7,162 nucleotides of DNA from Modestobacter sp. Its GTDB lineage: Bacteria > Actinomycetota > Actinomycetes > Mycobacteriales > Geodermatophilaceae. Of the stretch, positions 1 through 5,148 are shown piece by piece. Each line of letters opens with the position of its first letter. The first letter of the stretch is position 1. Where the stretch lies: positions 1 through 7,162 of the forward strand of contig JAOPVN010000302.1 of the NCBI GenBank assembly GCA_025966175.1, written 5' to 3'. The notes under the pieces are model-generated. The model had not been told where the DNA came from. It did no database searches and was given only the letters and a program-made list of their open reading frames with translations. A program made the translations under genes and the position numbers.

Positions 1-534
1 GGGGCGTTGAACTTCGAGCTGAGCAACAACTTCGTGACCTACCTGGGCTGGCTCTACGACTGGGGCGCCCCGCTGACGCTCATCGGGGAGTCCGAGCAGC
101 AGGTCGCCGACGCCCGCCGCGAGCTGGTCCGCATCGGCATCGACCGCCTGGCCGGTGCCGCTGTCGGCAGTCCGGAGGAGCTGGCTGCGGGTCGGGAGCT
201 GGGTTCCTACCCGGTGACGGACTTCGCCGGCCTGGCCGCTCAGCTCACCGCGCACGAGGACACCGTCGTCCTGGACGCCCGCCGCGACGACGAGCGCGCC
301 GACGGCGGGGTGCGGGGTTCCCTCCACATCCCCGTCCACGACCTCCCCGGGCGGATCGACGACGTCCCTGCCGGGGAGGTCTGGGTCTACTGCGGCTCGG
401 GCTACCGCGCCTCGATCGCCGCATCGATCCTGGCTCGCGCCGGCCGTCGCCCCGTGCTGGTCGACGGTGGTTACGGCGACCCCGACACCGGGTCGGCCGC
501 CGTCGGGCTGCACGCCACGTCGGTCCCGGTCTGA
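1..534 (+). CDS. MBL-fold/rhodanese protein, C-terminal part (probable persulfide dioxygenase-rhodanese fusion, CstB-like); 5' end outside window
   Basis: The reading frame is open from base 1 and ends at TGA 532-534, so only the last 177 residues are present. The first ~60 residues (around YLGWLYDWGAPLTLIG) resemble the degenerate rhodanese-like middle segment of MBL-rhodanese fusions. From about residue 75 there is a true rhodanese domain: a DAR-x-x-x-E element (VVLDARRDDE), a G-x-x-HIP element (GSLHIPVHDL) and the active-site loop CGSGYR, whose catalytic Cys codon is at 391-393. In the family, an N-terminal metallo-beta-lactamase dioxygenase oxidises persulfide to sulfite and the rhodanese transfers sulfane sulfur, for example to make thiosulfate. 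The metal-binding half is not in the window, so the dioxygenase part is inferred from domain layout and from the downstream rhodanese and TauE genes. The protein is expected to be cytoplasmic. It could instead be a multi-rhodanese sulfurtransferase without MBL activity. The next gene starts 13 bases after its stop. Confidence 0.8.
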   Translation, partial: GALNFELSNNFVTYLGWLYDWGAPLTLIGESEQQVADARRELVRIGIDRLAGAAVGSPEELAAGRELGSYPVTDFAGLAAQLTAHEDTVVLDARRDDERADGGVRGSLHIPVHDLPGRIDDVPAGEVWVYCGSGYRASIAASILARAGRRPVLVDGGYGDPDTGSAAVGLHATSVPV

Positions 535-547
535 GGGGCGAGCTCCG

Positions 548-721
548 ATGTGTCGAGCAGTCGCCTGTCGAACCTGCGGCCTGACCACCTGGGCCGGCTG
601 TGGTCAGCACGTCGACCGGGTTCTCGCCGGCGTCCCGTCCGCCCAGCGCTGCCCCGGCCACGCTCCCGCGGCCACATCCACCGGAGTCGGCTGGCTCCGC
701 CGGCTGCTGCGCCGCTCCTGA
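548..721 (+). CDS. Small Cys/His-rich putative zinc-binding protein (57 aa), function unknown
   Basis: A 57-residue frame starts at ATG 548 and ends at TGA 719-721. It begins 13 bases after the stop of the preceding rhodanese gene. A GAGGGG Shine-Dalgarno-like run at 533-538 overlaps that stop and lies 9 bases from the ATG. The first 38 residues carry three regularly placed metal-ligand pairs: C7-x-x-C10, C18-x-x-H21 and C35-x-x-H38. The sequence around TWAGCGQHVD resembles small uncharacterised actinobacterial proteins that I recall but cannot name. The C-terminal 20 residues are basic and low in complexity. The layout suggests a zinc-ribbon-like fold binding one metal ion. The free cysteines could instead carry sulfur, given its place inside a sulfane-sulfur operon. 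The other two frames look like shadows because they lack this Cys/His pattern. I am fairly confident that it is a gene, but its function is unknown. Confidence 0.72.
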   Translation: MCRAVACRTCGLTTWAGCGQHVDRVLAGVPSAQRCPGHAPAATSTGVGWLRRLLRRS

Positions 722-791
722 ACTCCGGTCGCCGCTGGCGCCCCCGCCCGGTGGCGACCGGCCCTCCTCGAACAGAAGAAGACATCACCCG

Positions 792-1415
792 ATGACCAGC
801 CCTGTCCTCATCGCCCCCGACGCCGTGGCCGCCCAGCTCGACGACCCGGCCACCCGAACCCTCCTCGACGTCCGCACCCCGGCTGAGTACGAGACCGCGC
901 ACGTCCCTGGCTCGATCAACGTCCCCCTGGCCTTCGTCCACGAGCACGCCGAAACCCTCGCTGCCGCCCTCAACGGGCCGGTCGTGCTGGTCTGCCAGAC
1001 CGGCAACCGCGCCCGCACCGCCCACGACGCACTCGCCGCCGCCGGTGCCGGTGCCGAACAACTCTCGGTCCTCGACGGCGGGATGAACGCCCACACCGCC
1101 AGCGGGCATCCGGTGCGCCGCGGCCGCCGGCGGTGGGCACTGGAGCGCCAGGTCCGCCTGCTCACCGGCGGCATCGTCGCCGGAAGCGTCCTGGCCTCCA
1201 TCCGCTTCCCCAAGGCCCGCTTCCTGGCCGGGGCCATCGGCACAGGTCTGAGCGTGGCGGCAATGACCGACACCTGCGCCCTGGGCGCAGCCCTCTCGGC
1301 CCTGCCCTACAACCGGGGCGATCAGCCGGTCAAGCTCGACGACGTCCTGGACGTGCTGCGGTCGGCCACCACCGGATCCATCCGCGCCACCGCTAACGCC
1401 ACCGCGGACTCGTGA
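792..1415 (+). CDS. Rhodanese domain fused to DUF2892 membrane domain (YgaP-like sulfurtransferase)
   Basis: This 207-residue protein has two parts. Residues 5-110 form a rhodanese domain with LLDVRTPAEY, HVPGSINVPL and the active-site loop CQTGNR (Cys68, Arg73), the loop type seen in single-domain sulfurtransferases such as YgaP. Residues 115-175 match DUF2892: an amphipathic ERQVRLLTG start, two hydrophobic membrane-spanning stretches (about 124-137 and 143-160), a conserved Cys162 and the LPYNR end. The protein is therefore probably anchored in the inner membrane with the rhodanese in the cytoplasm. There it would accept sulfane sulfur and pass it on, or hand it to the exporter encoded next. 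The ATG at 792 is chosen because the rhodanese fold starts directly after it and a weak AGAAGAAG ribosome site lies at 774-781; the frame is open further upstream, but that part overlaps the small Cys/His gene. Its TGA overlaps the next start codon by 3 bases, which suggests translational coupling. The roughly 30-residue Ala/Thr-rich tail is not conserved sequence that I recognise. Confidence 0.9.
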   Translation: MTSPVLIAPDAVAAQLDDPATRTLLDVRTPAEYETAHVPGSINVPLAFVHEHAETLAAALNGPVVLVCQTGNRARTAHDALAAAGAGAEQLSVLDGGMNAHTASGHPVRRGRRRWALERQVRLLTGGIVAGSVLASIRFPKARFLAGAIGTGLSVAAMTDTCALGAALSALPYNRGDQPVKLDDVLDVLRSATTGSIRATANATADS

Positions 1416-2191
1416 TCGCCGCGGCGATCGGCCTCGGCCTGGTCATCGGCGCCCTCGTCGGACTCCTCGGCGGAGGCGGGTCGATCCTGGCCGTGCCCGC
1501 CCTGGTCTACGTCGTCGGCCAGCCGCTGCCCCAGGCCGTGGCCACATCGCTGCTGGTCGTCGGCGTCACCGCTGTGGTCGCCCTGCTGCCCAGACTGCGC
1601 GCCCGCCAGATCGTCTGGCGGATCGCCGTGCTCTTCGGCGCAGCCGGGGCGGCGACGGCCTTCGCCGGGGCCGCGGTCAACCGACTGCTGCCCGACGGCA
1701 TGGTTCTTGCGCTGTTTGCGCTGCTGATGGTCGCGGCCGGGGTCCGGATGCTGCAGGACAAGCCGGCCACCGGCGCCGCCTGCGCCACTGATCACGGGAC
1801 CGTCAACTGGCGCCGCTGCCTGCCCCGCACCATGGTCGGTGGACTCGTCGTCGGGTTCCTCACCGGGCTGCTCGGCGTCGGCGGCGGGTTCCTGATCATC
1901 CCCGTGCTGGTCATCGTGCTCGGCCTCTCGATGACCACGGCCATCGGCACCTCGCTCGTCATCGTGGCCGTCAACTCCGCCGCAGGATTCGCCGCCCACG
2001 CCAGCGACGCCCCCATCGACGTCCCCATCACCGTCGGCTTCACCGCAGCCGCAGTCGTCGCCGCTTTGGGTGCCGGGCGCTTCGGCGCGTACCTGGACAC
2101 CGGCCGGCTCAAGCGCTGGTTTGCCTGGCTCGTGTTCGCCGTCGCCGCTCTCGTGCTCGTCCAGGTCGGCATCAGCGCCGCTTCGAGCTGA
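1412..2191 (+). CDS. TauE/SafE-family membrane permease, putative sulfite/sulfur-anion exporter
   Basis: This 259-residue, very hydrophobic protein has about eight membrane segments. It shows the internal duplication typical of the TauE/SafE family: GLLGGGGS (17-24), followed by a proline and an A-TSL motif, recurs as GLLGVGGG (152-159), followed by P164 and a G-TSL motif. The central loop (about 117-138) is short and probably cytoplasmic. Family members export sulfite, sulfoacetate or related anions. The position after two rhodanese-type genes suggests removal of sulfite or thiosulfate made from persulfide. The substrate is inferred from context, since the family also includes transporters of other anions. 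The start is the GTG at 1412, which overlaps the previous TGA (GTGA). No Shine-Dalgarno stands out, so translation probably depends on coupling with the upstream gene. It is the last gene of the plus-strand sulfur cassette. No clear terminator follows the stop, although a hairpin lies about 160 bases downstream. Confidence 0.9.
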   Translation: MIAAAIGLGLVIGALVGLLGGGGSILAVPALVYVVGQPLPQAVATSLLVVGVTAVVALLPRLRARQIVWRIAVLFGAAGAATAFAGAAVNRLLPDGMVLALFALLMVAAGVRMLQDKPATGAACATDHGTVNWRRCLPRTMVGGLVVGFLTGLLGVGGGFLIIPVLVIVLGLSMTTAIGTSLVIVAVNSAAGFAAHASDAPIDVPITVGFTAAAVVAALGAGRFGAYLDTGRLKRWFAWLVFAVAALVLVQVGISAASS

Positions 2192-2477
2192 CTCCCCGCT
2201 CACGCTCTGCTTCGCACTTACGGGCGCCCTTAGATGTCGTCCTCTATCCAAGGGTCGAGCGGGTTGGTCCTCAGCCTGCTGGGTCACGGTGATCGAGGTG
2301 GGTAGCTCATCCTCCGAGGCCGCTCACGAGGCGAGCCGTTTCAGCCCGTCGGCGCCCACGTTGCGTCCCAGTCGCAACGTCGCCGGAGGCCGCCTCGTTG
2401 ACGACCCAGCCTGGAGACGCCCCGGCCGCCGGGTAGCGAGAGCCGGTGCGACACGACGCGTCGGCAGACTGTTGTTC
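2192..2477. other. Gene-poor spacer between sulfur cassette and FRG gene
   Basis: This stretch of 286 bases separates tauE from the FRG gene. Its start (about 2192-2330) is noticeably less GC-rich than the sulfur genes, suggesting a junction between DNA of different origin. No frame here has coding features I recognise. The only clear structure is the inverted repeat at 2350-2385. A promoter for the FRG gene should lie here, but I see no convincing -35/-10 pair. Confidence 0.6.
2350..2385. repeat. Interrupted inverted repeat (8-bp perfect inner stem plus 5-bp outer stem)
   Basis: ACGTTGCG (2358-2365) and CGCAACGT (2373-2380) are exact reverse complements around a 7-base spacer. Skipping CCC (2355-2357) on the left arm, CGGCG (2350-2354) also pairs with CGCCG (2381-2385). 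The structure could be a terminator for the sulfur cassette, although no T-run follows, or an operator for the FRG gene about 95 bases downstream. The arm and spacer lengths would also suit a recombinase site. The pairing is seen directly; the role is unknown. Confidence 0.7.
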
Positions 2478-3434
2478 ATGGCAGAGCAGGTTGATCCCGG
2501 ATGGGTTCGCAGCGGGTGGGGCCACCGGGTGGAGTCTCAGGACGAGGCGTTCCGCGCAATCATGCGCATCGTCTCGCTGGCAGCCGGCCGCCGGTACGTC
2601 TGGCGGGGTTGCACGAGCAGCAAATACCGCGTGCGATCGTCTCTCTTACGGAAGCTCATCGTAGAGGAATCCGAGCAGCTACCGAACGAGACGCTGATGC
2701 GGCAACACGAGCTCGCCATCCTCCGAGAGGCGCGCGAGTGGGGCCTTGCGATAGAGATGGGGCTGCTCGCGTCCGATCTCTACCTGTTGGCGCACCTGCA
2801 GCACCATGGGCTACCGACGCGACTGCTCGACGTTTCCTACAACCCGATGACCGCGCTCTGGTTCGCCTGTGAGGGCAATGATGACGTACCGGGAGCGCTG
2901 TTTGCCTTTGATGCGACCTCGCTGCCGACCTACCCGACGATCGACCCGCAGCAGCGTCAGACGTACGGGCTGCAATCGGATCCATTCGCTTGGACGCTGC
3001 GCTACGCGTTGCGGCAGTCGGCGCTCTACTCGAAGCCGTTCCTCGTCCGCCCAACGATCCCCAACGCGCGCATGCAGGCTCAGGAGGGTCTCTTTCTCTC
3101 CGGCATTGTCCCGACCGCCGACACCCCGGGGGGCATTGACGGCCTCCCGATCCAGCTCGGCACACCGCCGGGCAAGGAGAAGCTGGCGGCCCTGTTCGGC
3201 GAGGGCAACCGCCAGGCAGGTCGGCCGGCAAGCCTGCCCTTCTGCGCGCTGGTCATCCCGGCGCGCCTCAAGGCGACGGTCAGGAACCACCTGACGGCGC
3301 TGAACCGCAGGCGCAGCGTGATGTACCCGGACGTGGATGGGTTTCGAGAGGCATACCGGGGCGACTACGTCGAACTCCATCCACTGCCGACCGTGGTCTC
3401 TGCGTACGACGACGAGGACGCAGGCAAGGTATAG
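2478..3434 (+). CDS. FRG-domain protein, function unknown (possible defence or toxin-type accessory gene)
   Basis: This intact 318-residue frame ends at TAG 3432-3434. It carries the hallmarks of the FRG domain. The aromatic-Arg-Gly signature is YVWRG (40-44), followed by a serine/arginine stretch (SSLLRK). The most conserved family block is HLQHHGLPTRLLD (106-118), followed by NPMTALWFA (122-130). The rest (about 135-318) has no domain I can name, and no membrane segment or signal peptide is visible. FRG proteins are soluble, mostly uncharacterised and common in mobile and defence-rich regions; the biochemical activity is not established to my knowledge. The ATG at 2478 was chosen because the FRG-like sequence begins soon after it, but there is no good Shine-Dalgarno and the frame is open well upstream, so the start is uncertain. 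Codon use is less GC-rich than in either neighbour (for example ATA, TTG, TTA and GTA codons), consistent with recent transfer. It ends about 37 bases before the surviving part of a broken integrase. Confidence 0.82.
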   Translation: MAEQVDPGWVRSGWGHRVESQDEAFRAIMRIVSLAAGRRYVWRGCTSSKYRVRSSLLRKLIVEESEQLPNETLMRQHELAILREAREWGLAIEMGLLASDLYLLAHLQHHGLPTRLLDVSYNPMTALWFACEGNDDVPGALFAFDATSLPTYPTIDPQQRQTYGLQSDPFAWTLRYALRQSALYSKPFLVRPTIPNARMQAQEGLFLSGIVPTADTPGGIDGLPIQLGTPPGKEKLAALFGEGNRQAGRPASLPFCALVIPARLKATVRNHLTALNRRRSVMYPDVDGFREAYRGDYVELHPLPTVVSAYDDEDAGKV

Positions 3435-4024
3435 CGGAACTTCGGTTATCCCTCGACTGGCATCGGGCTGGTGGTCCGGTCGCTGGGGGAGTACGGCGAC
3501 GTCGTCCACCTGCTGGCCTACACCGGCCTCCGATTCGGTGAGATGGCCGGACTCCGGGTCCGTCGGGTGGGCTTCCTCCGCAAGCGGCTCACCGTCGCCG
3601 AGCGCGCCACCGAGGTCGGCGGCACCGTCGAGTACGGCGCCCCCAAGACCCACCAGCAGCGCACTGTGCCCATCCCCGGCGTGCTCCGGCGCCGCTGTCG
3701 CGGCGATGCGAGTGCAAGGGCCCAACGACCTCCTGCTGACCTCGCCGGAAGGTGCGGGTGCTGCGCTCGGGCAACCTCCGGCGGCGGGTGTTCGACCCGG
3801 CGGCCCGAGCGGCCGAGCTGGAGGACCTCAGCCCGCACGACCGCCGGCACACCGCCGCCAGCCTCCTGGTGGCCAGCGGCGCTAACGTCAAAGCGGTCCA
3901 GCGGATGCTCGGGGACGCCTCGGCCGCGATGACCCTGGACGTCTACTGCGGGCTCTTCGACGACGACCTCGGCGGGCTCGCCGATCGCATGGACGCCGCG
4001 CACGACGCCCACACTTCTTCGCGA

Positions 4025-4046
4025 CGTGTGGGCGCCGTGTGGGCGC
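4025..4046. repeat. Perfect 11-bp tandem duplication
   Basis: CGTGTGGGCGC occurs twice in a row (4025-4035 and 4036-4046) inside the 3' part of the integrase remnant. A unit of 11 bases is not a multiple of three, so gain or loss of one copy changes the frame of the integrase tail. It probably arose by replication slippage in unselected sequence. Confidence 0.85.
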
Positions 4047-4106
4047 GGGACCTGATCGTCAAGATCACCGATCGGCCGCCAAGCCGCTGGGCTGCGGTTA
4101 CACCGG

Positions 4107-4147
4107 TGGGGCGGGTGGGGCTCGAACCCACGACCCAGGGATTATGA
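4107..4147. other. Probable attachment-site half (tRNA 3' portion shared with integrase end)
   Basis: The 3' part of the tRNA-Met gene (T arm, acceptor strand and part of the anticodon arm) is also the last part of the antisense integrase frame. Elements of this class recombine within the 3' end of a tRNA and rebuild it, so the crossover core should lie in or near this interval. The exact core cannot be set from one end. I see no second copy of this tRNA segment elsewhere in the window, so the far end of the element would lie left of base 1 or has been lost. Confidence 0.55.
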
Positions 4148-4180
4148 GTCCCATGCTCTGACCGGCTGAGCTACCGCCCC
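4107..4180 (-). tRNA. tRNA-Met (anticodon CAU)
   Basis: The minus strand folds into a full 74-base cloverleaf. The acceptor stem GGGGCGG/CCGCCCC has seven pairs. The D stem is GCTC/GAGC. The anticodon arm has loop CTCATAA giving CAU, with four good pairs and a T-T mismatch at the outermost position. The variable loop has five bases, the T arm is GTGGG-TTCGAGC-CCCAC, and the discriminator base is A. The 3' CCA is not encoded (CCG follows), so it must be added after transcription. The general look (GGACTCATAATCC) is that of elongator tRNA-Met in actinobacteria. A CAU anticodon can also belong to lysidine-modified tRNA-Ile2, which I consider less likely, and initiator tRNA is unlikely because the anticodon stem lacks its three G-C pairs next to the loop. 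It marks the border between the accessory block on its 3' side and the core chromosome. Confidence 0.95.
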
Positions 4181-4188
4181 AGGGCGTC

Positions 4189-4194
4189 ACGCTA
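4189..4194 (-). promoter_or_regulatory. Candidate -10 box for the tRNA-Met gene
   Basis: On the minus strand this reads TAGCGT, which fits the actinobacterial TAnnnT pattern. It ends 8 bases before the mature tRNA 5' end, so a transcript would start almost at the tRNA itself. No good -35 element is visible at the usual distance, so this is tentative. Confidence 0.3.
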
Positions 4195-4480
4195 GCGTCT
4201 GGCGGGCGGCGCCCGACGGCTGACTCCGGGCCTCCGCGACAGCTGGACAGATTCTGCCTTGATCGTCCACGTGTCGCGACAAGATCTGCCCTGACCTGCG
4301 AAATTGATCGCCACACTGGACCCCTCAAGTCCCAGATGTCTCATCCGCACCAGTCCGCACTGGCGCGGTGAGGTTGCGATCGGGCAAACTGTCCCCGGTC
4401 GCTCTCAGAGCCGCCGAGGTACGCAACGCAGTTCATCGCACGACAGGTCCGTTGGGGAAGACGGAGTCAGTCGAGTCGAT

Positions 4481-4487
4481 GGAGGTG
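4481..4487 (+). promoter_or_regulatory. Ribosome binding site fixing the GTG start of the DUF3145 gene
   Basis: GGAGGTG here is a strong Shine-Dalgarno. Its GGAGG core ends 6 bases before GTG 4492, which supports that start over later codons. Confidence 0.8.
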
Positions 4488-4491
4488 CGCC

Positions 4492-4992
4492 GTGCAGCGA
4501 CGGTCAACCCAGGGTGTCGTCTTCGTGCATGCGTGCCCGAAGGCTCTTTGCCAGCATGTCGAATGGGCGCTCGAGCGCGTCGTCGGCACGCCGGTGTCCT
4601 TGTCATGGGCTGAGCAGCCCGTGGCGCACGGGTCCTACCGTGCCGAGGTCGCCTGGACGGGCGCGCCCGGCACCGGGGCCCGGTTGGTGGCTGCCCTGAA
4701 GCAGTGGCCGATGTTGCGCTTCGAGGTCACCGAAGAGGCCAGCCACGGCAACGACGGCGAGCGCATGTCCTACGTGCCCGGGCACGGCGTGTACCGCTCC
4801 CCGGTCAGCGCCAACGGGGACCTGATCATCAACGAGGGTCAGCTGCGGCACCTGGCCGCCACCGCCACCTCGGTCGAGGCCTTCCGGCACGGCGTCGACA
4901 CCCTGCTGGGTGCCGCCTGGGACGCCGACCTCGAGGCCTACCGCTACGCCGGCGACGGCACCCCGGTCACCTGGCTGCACCAGGTCGTCTGA
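4492..4992 (+). CDS. DUF3145 domain protein
   Basis: The 166-residue frame starts at GTG 4492 behind a strong GGAGG and ends at TGA 4990-4992. The N-terminal block (GVVFVHACPKALCQHVEWAL, residues 8-27) and the later segments around MLRFEVTEEAS, YVPGHGVYR and GDLIINEGQLRHL are what I recognise as the DUF3145 family. That family is confined to Actinomycetota and is usually about this length, so the gene looks complete. No signal peptide or membrane helix is visible, and it should be a soluble cytoplasmic protein. Its biochemical role is unknown. As I recall, the gene is often next to the FAS-II/AccD genes, as it is here in convergent orientation with accD, which may hint at a link to lipid metabolism. 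Nothing in the sequence shows a catalytic site. Codon use is typical of the core genes of this window. Confidence 0.92.
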   Translation: MQRRSTQGVVFVHACPKALCQHVEWALERVVGTPVSLSWAEQPVAHGSYRAEVAWTGAPGTGARLVAALKQWPMLRFEVTEEASHGNDGERMSYVPGHGVYRSPVSANGDLIINEGQLRHLAATATSVEAFRHGVDTLLGAAWDADLEAYRYAGDGTPVTWLHQVV

Positions 4993-5032
4993 TCAAGGAC
5001 CCCGCTGCCCCCCACGCCTCGCAAGCTCGGCG

Positions 5033-5053
5033 CGGCCCCCTGCAGCGGGGCCG
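5033..5053 (+). terminator. Short GC-rich hairpin after the DUF3145 gene (possible weak terminator)
   Basis: CGGCCCC (5033-5039) pairs with GGGGCCG (5047-5053) around a 7-base loop, 40 bases after the DUF3145 stop. No T-run follows, so it may assist termination or have no function; the larger hairpin at 5099-5132 is the better terminator. Confidence 0.4.
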
Positions 5054-5098
5054 TCGGACGGCGGCGCGCTGATCCGCCACTCGTCCCGACACGACGAA

Positions 5099-5132
5099 CG
5101 GCCCGGCACCCCTCCGCAGGGGTGCCGGGCCG
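5099..5132. terminator. Strong bidirectional stem-loop terminator between convergent genes
   Basis: The two 15-base arms (5099-5113 and 5118-5132, starting CGGCCCGGCACC) pair perfectly around a CCGC loop. The structure sits 16 bases beyond the accD stop on the minus strand and about 106 bases beyond the DUF3145 stop on the plus strand. The plus-strand flank is somewhat pyrimidine-rich (CTGTCTCGTCT) but has no true T-run, as is common for actinobacterial terminators. It probably ends transcripts from both directions. Confidence 0.85.
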
Positions 5133-5148
5133 CTGTCTCGTCTGCGGG

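Larger units (their letters stand above)
3471..4147 (+). pseudogene. Tyrosine-recombinase (phage-type integrase) remnant, truncated and frameshifted
   Basis: Only the catalytic domain of a tyrosine recombinase is left, spread over three frames. Frame A (from about 3471) has LAYTGLRFGEM with the first catalytic Arg (3531-3533) and the beta-hairpin Lys in PKTHQQR (3645-3647). At about 3684-3705 homology moves to the next frame (AMRVQGPNDLLLTSPEG). At about 3748-3756 it moves again to the frame with VLRSGNLRRRVFDP, HDRRHTAAS (His 3836-3838, Arg 3845-3847) and the nucleophile Tyr in LDVYCGLF (3944-3946). The usual GH before the tyrosine is GD here (3914-3916), so a catalytic His is lost; the usual Leu of HDLRH is also Arg. 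The N-terminal SAM-like core-binding and arm-binding regions (usually more than 150 residues) are absent upstream, where the FRG gene now ends. The last frame runs 41 bases into the tRNA gene and stops at 4145-4147. It is almost certainly inactive. It is the scar of an element that integrated at this tRNA. Confidence 0.9.
4181..4491. other. Intergenic region between divergent tRNA-Met and DUF3145 gene
   Basis: This stretch of 311 bases lies between the start of the minus-strand tRNA and the start of the plus-strand DUF3145 gene. It should hold both promoters. No coding frame here is convincing. Visible structures are a 10-bp palindrome TGTCGCGACA (4272-4281) and an imperfect direct repeat, AGATTCTGCCTTGA at 4249-4262 against AGATCTGCCCTGA at 4282-4294. 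The role of these is unknown. Confidence 0.6.

Noticed and set aside
1322..2287. A 321-codon open frame on the minus strand opposite tauE
   Set aside because: The translation is low-complexity Gly/Asp/Glu/His-rich sequence, typical of an antisense shadow of a hydrophobic membrane protein.
2215..2300. A possible gene remnant on the minus strand ending in NPLDPWIEDDI
   Set aside because: The short end looked protein-like, but the frame is interrupted just upstream and I cannot tie it to any family.
2070..2477. Upstream extension of the FRG frame into the end of tauE
   Set aside because: The frame is merely open. The translation before 2478 is not FRG-like and overlaps the real tauE gene in another frame.
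1..3434. The sulfur cassette and the FRG gene as one new defence system
   Set aside because: They share a strand, but are separated by 286 bases, differ in composition and have no functional link I can support.
3471..4147. Programmed frameshifting in the integrase
   Set aside because: No slippery heptamer is visible at either shift. The missing N-terminus and lost catalytic His point to ordinary decay.
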